A stretch of DNA of 64,000 bases from SMBSF63 sp034003545 (GTDB lineage Bacteria > Chloroflexota > Anaerolineae > Anaerolineales > Anaerolineaceae), in NCBI GenBank assembly GCA_964447155.1, contig CAYURM010000002.1, positions 1 to 64,000 on the forward strand. Reading direction: 5' to 3'. Position 1 is the first letter of the stretch; every line of letters starts with the position of its first letter. The position numbers and the translations under genes were made by a program. The notes below the pieces were generated by a model. The model was not told where the DNA came from and searched no databases. It saw only the letters and a list, made by a program, of their open reading frames with translations. Positions 42,290 through 51,435 of the stretch are shown piece by piece.

Positions 42290-43633
42290 TTAGTCCGCTC
42301 CGGCCAGGGCGCCCATCGGATCCCAGGGGGGCAGCACAACAGGTTTCTCTTCCAGTGCAGCCAGCAGCTCCGGAGAGAGCAGGCGCTTGCTGACGGCGAC
42401 CTCGTACATAAATTCCCCGAACCAGGCATCGCTCATCACCAAAAAGCCCTTGTCAGCAGAATCCCGGCCCCAGCTGTTCTCTACCCGCCAGCGGTTGGGC
42501 TGTCCATCTTCATCCAAATTGATGCCGGTCAGCATCATGGCGTGAGTCATCTGGCTTTCGCCATACATCAATCGCTGGGCCTTGTCCAGGGCCAGGGAGC
42601 TGCCATACAGAGTTTCCAGGTCATACACATCCAGGTCAAGAATCCCCCGCTCGCGGTCAAACAGCTTGCCCACGTCACAGCCAAACCACACGGCTTCCCC
42701 ATCCAGCAAAGTCTGCCGGGTGCACTGCCGGAAGGTATCCATATCCACATTCAGGTAGCGCACCGGCTGTCCACCGACCACATTGCCCAGGTACTGCACC
42801 GTGTAGGTGCGGTTGAAAGGCTTGTCCGCGGTGGGGGCATTGATCAAACAGACCAGATCATCCAAATCGGTGCCGACGCAGGTTTCGAAGAAATCCTGCG
42901 GGGTGATCGCCCCATGACGGTGCAACACCTCATCCTCATCGCGCCACTGCCAGTCAAACTCCTCCGGCGGCTGGCCGAGATGGATGACAAGCATATTGTA
43001 CAGCTCTGCAAGCAAGACGTCCTTCTCCTCGCGCAGGGCTTCCTCATCTGCCCCATCGGCAGCCAGGCTGCGCAGGATGGCAGCGCTCTTGCGCAGTTTG
43101 GTGGTCAGCATGGTATTCATCACCGCAGATGTGCTGCTGCTGAAGGTTTCAGGCATAAAGACTTTTGGCACCACGCCATATTTCTTCACCAGGCTGACGA
43201 ACATATCCCACTGGCCGCCGTCTGCGACGGGATAAGACAGCAGCCACATCATCAGGCGCCCGTCCAGCGGCTCATCGAGGGTTTCGATGATATTCTCGAG
43301 GAAAAAATTGGCCTTCTCCAGCTTGTCCCAGAACATGAGATAGGTCTGTGAAAGCTCAAATTTTTTCACATTCATTTTCTGGCACGCATCCAGGCGCAGC
43401 CTGTTCAGCCCGGCAAACAGCCAGCAGCGTCCGCTCTTCATCTGGTTGGTCGCTTTGGGGGTTTTGATCACATGCGAAAAATGATGGCGGGTGCGGTTGA
43501 CCACGTCCCGATCGAGGGCTGAGGCCTGCAGCCCGTTTTGGGTAACCGCATTGCGAGCTATCCGATTGGCGGGTTCTTCGTCAAACAGGGACTGAAAATA
43601 TTCGATATCGTCAAACTGAATGTTTTTTTCCAT
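42290..43633 (-). CDS. pepC: Aminopeptidase C (bleomycin hydrolase family)
   Basis: A 447-residue papain-like aminopeptidase. The active-site Cys lies in GRCWLFAGLN, the His in MTHAMMLTGI, and the Asn in VENSWGRD. The N-terminal arm and the hexamer-type segments fit bleomycin hydrolase. It probably removes N-terminal residues from peptides in the cytoplasm, a role in peptide recycling. AAAGGA precedes the ATG. The gene ends at a strong terminator. Confidence 0.93.
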   Translation of the reverse strand: MEKNIQFDDIEYFQSLFDEEPANRIARNAVTQNGLQASALDRDVVNRTRHHFSHVIKTPKATNQMKSGRCWLFAGLNRLRLDACQKMNVKKFELSQTYLMFWDKLEKANFFLENIIETLDEPLDGRLMMWLLSYPVADGGQWDMFVSLVKKYGVVPKVFMPETFSSSTSAVMNTMLTTKLRKSAAILRSLAADGADEEALREEKDVLLAELYNMLVIHLGQPPEEFDWQWRDEDEVLHRHGAITPQDFFETCVGTDLDDLVCLINAPTADKPFNRTYTVQYLGNVVGGQPVRYLNVDMDTFRQCTRQTLLDGEAVWFGCDVGKLFDRERGILDLDVYDLETLYGSSLALDKAQRLMYGESQMTHAMMLTGINLDEDGQPNRWRVENSWGRDSADKGFLVMSDAWFGEFMYEVAVSKRLLSPELLAALEEKPVVLPPWDPMGALAGAD

Positions 43634-43725
43634 GGATGAATTTCCTTTTATCGTAAGAGATGAAGCTATTGTACACCCACACGCTGATTACCGGTTGAAG
43701 AATTGGCTAATCACTGTCACTTTTC

Positions 43726-43754
43726 TTGCCCCTGTACGCATAGTATGATAAAAT
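43726..43754 (+). promoter_or_regulatory. Promoter of the tRNA-Ser pair
   Basis: TTGCCC (43726-43731) and TAAAAT (43749-43754) are separated by 17 bases, and the first tRNA begins about 22 bases further on. Confidence 0.45.
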
Positions 43755-43775
43755 CTTTGGGCGCAGCGGGCATCC

Positions 43776-43862
43776 GGAGGGATGACCGAGAGGCTTAAGG
43801 TGCATGTCTTGAAAACATGTGTGGGTTCACGCCCACCGAGGGTTCGAATCCCTCTCCCTCCG
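43776..43862 (+). tRNA. tRNA-Ser (anticodon TGA)
   Basis: A class II tRNA with a 7-bp acceptor stem (GGAGGGA with TCCCTCC), a long variable arm (TGTGGGTTCACGCCCAC), and the GGTTCGAATCC T-loop. The anticodon loop is CTTGAAA, giving anticodon TGA, which reads UCA and related codons. CCA is not encoded. Confidence 0.95.
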
Positions 43863-43899
43863 CCTTTATGCCTGAAACACGCGCTTGACAATTGAAGTT

Positions 43900-43989
43900 G
43901 GGGAGGTGCCAGAGTGGTTGATCGGGGCCGCCTGCTAAGTGGTTGTCGGGTGTTAAGCTCGACCGAGGGTTCGAATCCCTCCCTCCCCG
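43900..43989 (+). tRNA. tRNA-Ser (anticodon GCT)
   Basis: A second class II serine tRNA 37 bases downstream of the first. Acceptor stem GGGGAGG with CCTCCCC, T-loop GGTTCGAATCC, anticodon loop CTGCTAA giving anticodon GCT, which reads AGC/AGU. CCA is not encoded. Confidence 0.95.
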
Positions 43990-43998
43990 CTGATCAAC

Positions 43999-44033
43999 AA
44001 ACAGCCTTTGCATGGGCAAGGGCTGTTTTGGTT
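43999..44033 (+). terminator. Terminator after the tRNA-Ser pair
   Basis: AACAGCC and GGCTGTT form the stem, followed by TTTGG. It lies just before the MFS stop codon on the other strand. Confidence 0.65.
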
Positions 44034-45217
44034 TAATCCCCTTGCACTTCGTGCGGCGGTGAGAAAAACCGCATGGCAGCATAAATGCCCGCCGCGCCCA
44101 ACAAAGCCGAAAAAACAACCGCCATCGTCGCCCGCGGGCCGCTCACCTCAAAGGCCCAGCCGCACAAAAACGGAAAAATCATTGCCCCCACCGCCGTCAT
44201 GGCATAAAACAAGCCGGATATCTTGCCGTTGATCTTGATCCGCCGGCCGGCAAACGCCATCCAGGTGGGGAAGATGGAGGCCATACACAGGCCAAAACCA
44301 ATCGTCCCTGCCCAGAGAGCGGCAAAAGATGAGGACAGGGTGAGAATCACCATCAGGCTGGTTAATGCGCCCAGAAAGTCGATCAGCAAAATGGTGCGCG
44401 GGCGCAGACGGGTGGAAAGCGGGATGGCGGCCAGCCGCCCCACGGCAACCGAAGCCCAAAAGGCAGAGGTAAGCAGCCCCGCGCCGGTCACGGCGGCAGG
44501 GTGCAGCGCAATCGTGTACGTGTATAACCAACTGCCAAAACTGATCTCGGCACCCACATACAACAAAAACACCAGCGCAAATGGCAAAAGCACCCCCAGA
44601 CGGAGACGGGTGTCTTCCTCTGATTTATGCTCATTTTTAGAAATCGCTGGACTTTTAACGGACAACACGTACAGACCAGCGGTGCCAATCAGCATTGCCA
44701 GCGCCCAAAACGCCCAGCGGATCTCTCCCATTGCGGTCAAAAAGGCGGTAATGAAGATCGGCGCGAGGAAACTGCCAATAGAATTACTGAAATTGATCGC
44801 ATTGATCCACGATCCGGTATTTTCAGGGTGTACCCACACCAGTAAAGTGTTGCTGCCTGAAATGATGATACCTGCTGCCAGCCCCATGACGACGATCAGC
44901 AAGAGCAGCAGCCATAATTGAGTGATCAAAGGCACCAGGGTGAAAGTGGCCGCCAGCAGCAGCAATGCCCCGCCCAGCAGAGGATGGCCTGGCACGCGGT
45001 CATAGATGCGCCCGCCCAGCAGGGAACCAAAGAAAACACCCACGGCCCGGGCGCTGAAAACCACGCCAATGCCGCCCAGTTCCGTCTGCGTTTGGGCGGC
45101 AATGAAGGGCAGCACCGGCCCCCAGGATGCGACCATGGCGCCAAAGCAAGCCAGGGCAGCAAAATAGGCCAGAGTCTGCGGCCAGGCGTTATTTTGCTTT
45201 GCGGTTTGGACACTCAT
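44033..45217 (-). CDS. MFS transporter (second of a tandem pair)
   Basis: A 394-residue major facilitator with about 12 membrane segments. Motif A, the loop 2-3 signature, is visible as GGRIYDRVPGH, which is typical. It is about as long as its upstream neighbour and closely similar to it (GSLLGGRIxDR, NTLLVWVH and SIFPxxxxF recur), so the two are tandem paralogues. Substrate unknown; related sugar or drug exporters exist. The start at 45217 follows GGAG at ten bases; it lies seven bases after the stop of the first copy, so one operon. Confidence 0.85.
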   Translation of the reverse strand: MSVQTAKQNNAWPQTLAYFAALACFGAMVASWGPVLPFIAAQTQTELGGIGVVFSARAVGVFFGSLLGGRIYDRVPGHPLLGGALLLLAATFTLVPLITQLWLLLLLIVVMGLAAGIIISGSNTLLVWVHPENTGSWINAINFSNSIGSFLAPIFITAFLTAMGEIRWAFWALAMLIGTAGLYVLSVKSPAISKNEHKSEEDTRLRLGVLLPFALVFLLYVGAEISFGSWLYTYTIALHPAAVTGAGLLTSAFWASVAVGRLAAIPLSTRLRPRTILLIDFLGALTSLMVILTLSSSFAALWAGTIGFGLCMASIFPTWMAFAGRRIKINGKISGLFYAMTAVGAMIFPFLCGWAFEVSGPRATMAVVFSALLGAAGIYAAMRFFSPPHEVQGD

Positions 45218-45224
45218 AACAGGC

Positions 45225-46403
45225 TCACTCCGTTTTTTGTGTGGGGCGCACACGCGTCATTGCCCCAAATATTCCTGCGGCAGTCAACAACGTAGTCAGG
45301 ATCACCATCATGGCTGCCTTCGGCCCATTGGTCTCAAACATGACGCCGGACAGCCAGGGGAAGAACATCGCCCCTGCCGATACCGCCGCCAGGAAGACGC
45401 CGTTGATCGCGCCACTGATCTTGATACGCCGGTCGATAAAATCCAGCAGGACGGGGAATATGGATGCCATGCACAGGCCCAGCCCGATCGTTCCGATCCA
45501 CAAGGCCGGCAAAGAATCAGCCAGGGTCAGGATGATCGCCAAACTGACCAGACCGCCCAGGAAATCAATCGCCAGGACAATGCGCGGGCGCAAACGCGCT
45601 GAAATCGGAATCGCCAGCAAACGACCGACCGCCATCGCCAGCCAGAAAGCGGAGTTCAACATGACAGCCGCCGTTACAGCAGCAGGATGCAGGGTGATGA
45701 CGAAGGTATACAACCAACTGGTGAAGCTGATTTCCGCGCCCCCATACAACAGGAAAATCAAGGCAAATACCAGCACCAGACCATAGCGCATCCGTCCCGC
45801 AGAACCAGCCGTCTGCTGCGATTCGCGAATGGCAGGACTGGGAACAAACAATATCCACGCCCCCGCTGCGGCCAGCAGCAAACCTGCCACCCCAAAAGCA
45901 CCGGTAAACTTCCCGGTCATCGTCAAGAAACTGGCAATCACGATCGGTGCAAAAAAACCGCCCATACCGTTAAAGAAGCTCATCCCGTTCATCCAGGGGC
46001 CAACATGATCCGCATGCACCCACACCAGCAGGGTATTGGCGCCAACCAACAGCACCCCGCCGGCAAAACCCATCATCAAACCAACCAGCAGCAGAAGCGC
46101 AAAGTTATGGGTGAAAGGCGTCACCGCGAAAGTGGCAGCCAGCACGAACATCCCTGCCGCCATGACAGGATGCCCCGGCAGGCGGTCGAAAATACGCCCG
46201 CCCAACAAAGAACCAAAAAAAGCCCCCAACGCCCGCAGGGTAAACAGGAGGCCAATCTGCGCCAGGCTGGCTTGTGTCTGTTCAGCCAGGTCTGGCAGCA
46301 CAGGCCCCAGCGCAGACATGACCAGCCCAAAGCCGGTTACAACAACAAAATAGGCCAGCGTCTGGGCCAATCGCTGCTTTTTCAGGGTGATTTCTGCAGG
46401 CAT
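45225..46403 (-). CDS. MFS transporter (first of a tandem pair)
   Basis: A 392-residue 12-segment major facilitator with the loop signature GGRIFDRLPGH and the shared NTLLVWVH region. It is paralogous to the next gene. AAAGGAG lies before the ATG. No regulator is adjacent, so its substrate is not suggested by context. Confidence 0.85.
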   Translation of the reverse strand: MPAEITLKKQRLAQTLAYFVVVTGFGLVMSALGPVLPDLAEQTQASLAQIGLLFTLRALGAFFGSLLGGRIFDRLPGHPVMAAGMFVLAATFAVTPFTHNFALLLLVGLMMGFAGGVLLVGANTLLVWVHADHVGPWMNGMSFFNGMGGFFAPIVIASFLTMTGKFTGAFGVAGLLLAAAGAWILFVPSPAIRESQQTAGSAGRMRYGLVLVFALIFLLYGGAEISFTSWLYTFVITLHPAAVTAAVMLNSAFWLAMAVGRLLAIPISARLRPRIVLAIDFLGGLVSLAIILTLADSLPALWIGTIGLGLCMASIFPVLLDFIDRRIKISGAINGVFLAAVSAGAMFFPWLSGVMFETNGPKAAMMVILTTLLTAAGIFGAMTRVRPTQKTE

Positions 46404-46572
46404 GAGAAATGCTCCTTTGCGAAAATGAAACTGCCCCTGATTTTATCACGAAGGGGAACCAGACCAGAGCGTGTTTAAAAAAACAAAGGCGCTGTCCCCT
46501 AACTCAAATTGAGTACCACGCCTTTAGAAAATGATTATATAATTGTTGTTGTAATAATACCGGTAATTTTTT

Positions 46573-46601
46573 TTGCAGTATCTGGTAATTTTCGATATAA
46601 T
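46573..46601 (+). promoter_or_regulatory. Promoter of the STAND/TPR operon
   Basis: TTGCAG (46573-46578) and TATAAT (46596-46601) are spaced by 17 bases. The ATG at 46661 follows AGGAATCG. The upstream region is AT-rich and contains a direct repeat of ggtaatttt. Confidence 0.5.
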
Positions 46602-46660
46602 AACAGAGTACAAATACATTATCCATTGATTTTGAACATTTTCCGAACAGGAATCGAACC

Positions 46661-48157
46661 ATGCAGCTTGCCCACATCGACAAAGAATTTGTAGAGACCT
46701 GTTTGCGCAGTTTTCGTCAGGCTGTACAACCAGACCTGAATATTCTGGAACTTTGTGTGCTGGGGCAGGGAGAAAATTCAGTCGAAGCGCGCCTGTTGTG
46801 TTTGCAGGACCTGATCAACCAACTTATACGGGACGCTTATCTGGAACTGCGCCGCGCCGAGACCCTTGGCACAAACATTCCTGAAACGCATCAGAAAATT
46901 ATCAGCACCCTGCAAGAAGATTTTCACTGCAACAACAGCGACCTGGAATCGTGGAGTGCAATGTATTACCGCTATCTGGCGATCCTGCCATTAAGTGTCG
47001 AAGAACTGTCCGACGCGGCCAACGTTGTCCCCCAGCAATTCCGGCGGCGGATCAACCAGGGGCTGAATTACCTGGCGCAAAAACTGCGCCGGCTGGAAAT
47101 GCAGGCCGTAGAAGACCGGCGGCAGGCCAATCCCTCCCTGCCGCTGCCAGAATTTGCCCGTCTGGTCGGCGCAGAGCCGTACCTGGAACGCCTGTCCAGC
47201 CTTTTTGAGGACAAGGAAGGCCCGCTGCTGGTCAGTCTGGAAGGTCTGGGCGGCATCGGCAAAACCGCTCTGGCGCGGGCATTCGTAGACCTGCCGGAAA
47301 CCGGAAGGGCCTGGAAAGAAATCCTGTGGGTCAGTGCCCGGCAATATTTTTTCGCTGAAGATGGGCGGATAACCGCCACGACAGAATCATCTTCTACGCT
47401 GGATGATGTTACCGCCCGGCTGGTGGAACTGCTGGGGATCAGCCATGCAAGCAGCAAACCGGTTGCGGAACGCCTGGAAACCATTCAGGCCGCGTTGAAC
47501 GTGGATGCCTATCTGGTCGTGGTGGACAATCTGGAAACGATGGAAGAGTACCGACAACTGATCCCCGCCCTGGCGCAATGTGCCGGAAAAAGCCGCTTCC
47601 TGATCACCTCCCGTCAGACCTTGCGCCAATTCCCTTATGTGCAATCAATCCCCCTGTTTGAGCTGGACTTCAATGCCGCCTGCGAACTGGTGAGGGTGGA
47701 GAGCTTGCGCCGCGGCTATGACCGGGTGCTGTCGCAGGACGCCTGCGCAGAACTGTATGAGCTGGTCGGCGGCGTTCCGCTGGCCATTAAACTGGTTGCC
47801 GCACAACTGCATTTGCGCACCCTGGACACGATCCTGACCGGCTTTCGCCAGGCGAAAGGCAGCATGGATGAACTCTACCGCTATCTTTACTGGGAAACCT
47901 GGCAACTGCTCAGCGACCCCGCCCGTCATCTGCTGCTGACCTTTCTGCCCGCCGACTCCGAAGGGGAAGATGTGACCTTCCTGCAAATGATGAGCGGACA
48001 AACCGAAGAGACCTTCTTTAACGCCCTGCGTGAAATGGATCAATTTTCTTTGCTGGAAACCAGCGGAGATGTGCACACCCGGCGCTACCGCTTGCACCGC
48101 CTGACCGTCACCTTCCTGCAAACCGATATCCTCAGCTCCTGGGACGAAAATAAATAA
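46661..48157 (+). CDS. STAND-type NTPase (NB-ARC-like ATPase)
   Basis: A 498-residue signalling ATPase. Residues 1-150 are helical; ANVVPQQFRRRINQGL is helix-turn-helix-like. The NB-ARC core follows: P-loop GLGGIGKT (195-202), Walker B YLVVVDN (286-290), the sensor-like SRFLITSRQT (312-320) and GGVPLA (370-375), and a winged-helix stretch after it. STAND proteins are inactive monomers that oligomerise on ligand binding and then trigger an effector or transcription. The sensor is normally a C-terminal repeat domain; here it is a separate TPR protein in the next gene, one base away. Antiphage, stress or regulatory roles are all possible. Confidence 0.8.
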   Translation: MQLAHIDKEFVETCLRSFRQAVQPDLNILELCVLGQGENSVEARLLCLQDLINQLIRDAYLELRRAETLGTNIPETHQKIISTLQEDFHCNNSDLESWSAMYYRYLAILPLSVEELSDAANVVPQQFRRRINQGLNYLAQKLRRLEMQAVEDRRQANPSLPLPEFARLVGAEPYLERLSSLFEDKEGPLLVSLEGLGGIGKTALARAFVDLPETGRAWKEILWVSARQYFFAEDGRITATTESSSTLDDVTARLVELLGISHASSKPVAERLETIQAALNVDAYLVVVDNLETMEEYRQLIPALAQCAGKSRFLITSRQTLRQFPYVQSIPLFELDFNAACELVRVESLRRGYDRVLSQDACAELYELVGGVPLAIKLVAAQLHLRTLDTILTGFRQAKGSMDELYRYLYWETWQLLSDPARHLLLTFLPADSEGEDVTFLQMMSGQTEETFFNALREMDQFSLLETSGDVHTRRYRLHRLTVTFLQTDILSSWDENK

Positions 48158-48158
48158 T

Positions 48159-49721
48159 ATGGGCCTGCCTGCCAGTGCATACCGCCAGACTGAAGCAGCA
48201 CGCTGGCAAAATGATTATCACCAGCACCTGCACCAGCGGCTGCAGGCAACCCTTCAATATGTGCGTAACAAACCCTACGCCCAGCTGCGCGCCCATCTGC
48301 GCAGCCTGCTCGCCACGCTGGATGAAGCCCGCCGCTATCCTGACCTGATCCCTTTTTCACTGGAACTGATCGCCGGCCTGCACCCCCTGCCGCTGCGCTG
48401 GGGGTATGGCCATCTGTGGCAAACGCATCTCAACTTTGCCTTGCAGCAGGTGGGCGAGGATGAGCAGCTGGCAGTTTATCACAATGCCCTGGCCGAGATC
48501 CATTTTTTCAGCGGCGCCTTTGACCAGGCGATTGCCAAGGCGCAGGCCGTCCTGTCCCTCAATGTCGATCTCCCTGACCAGGCTGCCCGCGCCGGCCACA
48601 TGCTTTTCAACTGCTACCGTTCAATGGGCAAACCCGATCAGGCAGACCATATATTGGCCGAGCTGGCGGAAAAATTCCCACTGGCAGACGACATTCAACA
48701 GCTTGATAAGGGCAATGCCCTCGGCTGGCTGATCCTCAACCAATGCCAGCTTGAACTGTTGCGCGAGCAGGGAAAAACAGAAGATGCCCTGACCCTGGTG
48801 GATCAAATGCTGGTACTCGACAGCCAACTGGGCAGTCCGGACGCGATCCTTACCGCCGAATTGACCACCCGCCGCTCCACCTTGTTGTGGATGCGCGGCG
48901 CTTTTCATGACGCGGTCAGCGATCTGCTGCATGCAATTGACCTGTACAACAGTGAGGAAGATGTATTTAATGCCGAAGGATTGCAAAGCAACCTCGGCCT
49001 GGTGTACTGGAGCATGGGAGAGCTGAAACGGGCGGAAACCAGCCTGCAATCCTCGATCAACTTCTACCGCAAAACCGGCGCACAACAATTGATCACCTAT
49101 GACATTGGCAACATGGGTCTGGTACATTTCGCCCGCGGGCATTTGCAAAAAGCGCTGGACACCATTCACGAACATATGGCCCATGCCAAAAAAATCGGTT
49201 TTGTGTCCGAGTACAATCGCGGCCAGCGAAATTTGGGCCTGGTACTCTACTATTTTGGAAAATACGAGCAGGCTCTTGTAGAATTAAATTCCAACCAGAA
49301 ATATTATGAGCGGCGCGGTTTGCGCGAGGGCTATATCATTGATTTTGTGTGGCAGGCTTGCTGCTACTATCAATTGGGGCAAACGGAAAGAGCGATAACG
49401 AATATCCGCAGGATAGTAGAGTGGACGATAGAGAATAATCTTCCCATCATGGAGTCGGTTGTCCGGCGCAGTCTGGCATATTTTCTGCCGCTGGAGGAAA
49501 AATTACCCCACTTGGAACGTAGTCTGGCTTTGTTGCAAACCCAGGAAAAGATCCTCGAAAAAGCAGCTGTGCTGCTCACTATGGCTCAGGTCATGGATGA
49601 TCGAGAGAAGCAACCAACCTGGCAGGCTGGCGTTGAAATATTAATACAGATCGGTGCAGAAGCCTGGCTGGAAGGGCACTCCATCGAGGATCCGCCCTAT
49701 CTCCCCACCTTTGCACAGTGA
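48159..49721 (+). CDS. TPR-repeat protein, likely sensor/partner of the STAND NTPase
   Basis: A 520-residue all-helical protein with about ten TPR-type repeats, for example LGLVYWSMGELKRAETSLQ, GLVHFARGHLQKALDTIHE and GLVLYYFGKYEQALVEL. No enzymatic motif is seen. It starts one base after the ATPase stop, so it is translationally coupled. Split ATPase/TPR arrangements resemble the C-terminal half of single-chain STAND regulators (MalT or AfsR-like). It probably senses a ligand and controls its partner. Confidence 0.75.
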   Translation: MGLPASAYRQTEAARWQNDYHQHLHQRLQATLQYVRNKPYAQLRAHLRSLLATLDEARRYPDLIPFSLELIAGLHPLPLRWGYGHLWQTHLNFALQQVGEDEQLAVYHNALAEIHFFSGAFDQAIAKAQAVLSLNVDLPDQAARAGHMLFNCYRSMGKPDQADHILAELAEKFPLADDIQQLDKGNALGWLILNQCQLELLREQGKTEDALTLVDQMLVLDSQLGSPDAILTAELTTRRSTLLWMRGAFHDAVSDLLHAIDLYNSEEDVFNAEGLQSNLGLVYWSMGELKRAETSLQSSINFYRKTGAQQLITYDIGNMGLVHFARGHLQKALDTIHEHMAHAKKIGFVSEYNRGQRNLGLVLYYFGKYEQALVELNSNQKYYERRGLREGYIIDFVWQACCYYQLGQTERAITNIRRIVEWTIENNLPIMESVVRRSLAYFLPLEEKLPHLERSLALLQTQEKILEKAAVLLTMAQVMDDREKQPTWQAGVEILIQIGAEAWLEGHSIEDPPYLPTFAQ

Positions 49722-49749
49722 CCCCCACCAGCATACAGCAATGAATATA

Positions 49750-49787
49750 ATCAGAGGGCCAGGCTGAAACCCTGACCCTCTGATTTG
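49750..49787 (+). terminator. Terminator after the STAND/TPR operon
   Basis: ATCAGAGGG and CCCTCTGAT form a 9-bp stem with a short loop, followed by a T-rich stretch. It may also serve the convergent DegV gene. Confidence 0.7.
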
Positions 49788-49807
49788 ATCCTGCATTCTG
49801 TATGCTT

Positions 49808-50662
49808 TTACGCCCCCGTCAGAAAGGCTACCGCCACCATACCGGCCCCGGTATGCACGGACAGGCCCGCACTGAACGGGACGACTGCAAAATCATCCGG
49901 GCAGGCCAGACTTTCACACAGCATGTCCTTCAAAAGCTGCGCACCTTCCGGGTTATTGACATGGATCAAGGCGATGCGGTCAATGGAATTCTCCCCTTTC
50001 TCGATAACCGCCAACTGCACCAAACGCTTGAATGCCTTCTTCTGCGTGCGCACTTTTTCAAGCATATCCAGCTTGCCCCCACCCACTTTCAAAATGGGCT
50101 TGATATTCAGTGTGGTCGCCATCCCGGCCGCCAGTTTGCCCACGCGGCCGCTCATTGCCAGATATTTGAGTGTGGCAAGCACGCCAAAGGTATGCATCCG
50201 TGTTCCGGCGTCATTCACCGCCGCCACAATCTCGGCCAGCGAAGCCCCGTCCGCTGCCATCTCAGCTGCGATCAGGGTCATGAACCCCTGTCCCATCGAC
50301 AAGTTGCGCGAGTCGATCACTTCGATCTCCTTGCCGGGGAATAATTCGCAGGCTGTTCTGGCAGAATTGCAAGTGCCGCTGATCTCCGCGGAAACACAAA
50401 TACATACCACTGCATCTGCGCCGTCATCAAAAGCTTCTTCGTATGCTTTGGCAAAAGCGGCAGGCGGCGGAGCAGCCGTGGTCGGGATCTTGCCGATGCG
50501 GTCGATGATCTCGAACAATTTGGCATCATCGATATCCACACCGGTGGTATACGTTTCTTCTCCAAAATGAATGGTGATCGGCACCTGGCGGATGCCGTGC
50601 TGTGCTGCCAGGCTGGCGGGCAAACTGGAATCACTATCTGTAACGATGGCAATTTTTGACAT
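49808..50662 (-). CDS. DegV-family fatty-acid-binding protein (second copy)
   Basis: A 284-residue DegV protein. IVTDSDSSL at the N-terminus, VPITIHFGEETY, TTAAPPPAAFAKAY, ISGTCNSARTA and VIDSRNLSMGQG are conserved. Compared with the first copy it keeps the TDSDSSL loop better. It is a likely fatty-acid carrier to a FakA-type kinase or other enzyme. AAGGA lies eight bases before the ATG at 50662. It stands alone. Confidence 0.88.
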   Translation of the reverse strand: MSKIAIVTDSDSSLPASLAAQHGIRQVPITIHFGEETYTTGVDIDDAKLFEIIDRIGKIPTTAAPPPAAFAKAYEEAFDDGADAVVCICVSAEISGTCNSARTACELFPGKEIEVIDSRNLSMGQGFMTLIAAEMAADGASLAEIVAAVNDAGTRMHTFGVLATLKYLAMSGRVGKLAAGMATTLNIKPILKVGGGKLDMLEKVRTQKKAFKRLVQLAVIEKGENSIDRIALIHVNNPEGAQLLKDMLCESLACPDDFAVVPFSAGLSVHTGAGMVAVAFLTGA

Positions 50663-50905
50663 GGGAATTTCCTTTGAGGTTGAATAAAAAATGAATAAGT
50701 CTATACAGGCCGCGCCTGCAATACCCGGCCGCTGAGGAAACATAAGAGAAAGGAAGCGGCCTATGACCGGATGCGCTTTTGCGCAGTGACCCTATTCTAA
50801 TACAAATTTCATTTTGGCGTGAAAGCGGGCGGGCTTTTCCATTCGTGGTTCATCCCCCGCTGCGTAATACCGGGCGTATTTCCTGTGTTGCCAGCACAAC
50901 CCCAT

Positions 50906-51286
50906 CTAGATGAGCTTCTCCGCGCCGGAATAGACTTCTTCAGCGGTCAGAGCCGCGGCGGCGTGCCCGGGATGTTTGGCCGGGTTCCATTGTTTCATAT
51001 CATCAAAAACAGGGCCTTCCTGATGGTAAACAATGCTGCCCTTGATCTGGAAAGATTTTCCCGCTTTGGTAATAAAAAGGAGCGATCCTTTACTGCCGGT
51101 GAGAATATTCGCCTGGGTTTTGGAAAAATAATTATCCGCCACAACGATTGTATCCTCGCTAAACCGGGATACGCAGGTAGCATAGATCGCATTCGGCTTG
51201 CCCTCCGCGTCCACGGTGGTTAAAACGATGGGACCTTCCCGGTCTTCCCATGCCTGGCGGACTTGTTCAGGTAATGCTGTCATCAT
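50906..51286 (-). CDS. Pyridoxamine 5'-phosphate oxidase-family FMN-binding protein
   Basis: A 126-residue split-barrel flavoprotein. LTTVDAEGKPNAIYATCV, the VVADNYFSKTQANI segment and the conserved GSLLFI strand fit small PNPOx-like proteins that bind FMN and may reduce or sequester flavins or haem. The start at 51286 follows AGGAG at seven bases; an upstream one at 51334 lacks a site. Substrate unknown. Confidence 0.8.
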   Translation of the reverse strand: MMTALPEQVRQAWEDREGPIVLTTVDAEGKPNAIYATCVSRFSEDTIVVADNYFSKTQANILTGSKGSLLFITKAGKSFQIKGSIVYHQEGPVFDDMKQWNPAKHPGHAAAALTAEEVYSGAEKLI

Positions 51287-51435
51287 TGATTTTCTCCTGT
51301 GAAACAGATTTTGCGGGCAGCCTTCGGCCCCCACGAGATTGATTATACAGCGTCCTGACAGGAACCCGGGAAGGATTATGCCCTACGGGGTGAAATGACA
51401 TAAAAAATCTCACGCACGGGATTGGCTTTCAGAAT

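Noticed and set aside
42542..43351. A 269-codon forward frame
   Set aside because: It is the antisense of pepC, which has a clear active site.
43795..44118. A reverse frame across the tRNA genes
   Set aside because: It runs through two well-formed tRNA genes.
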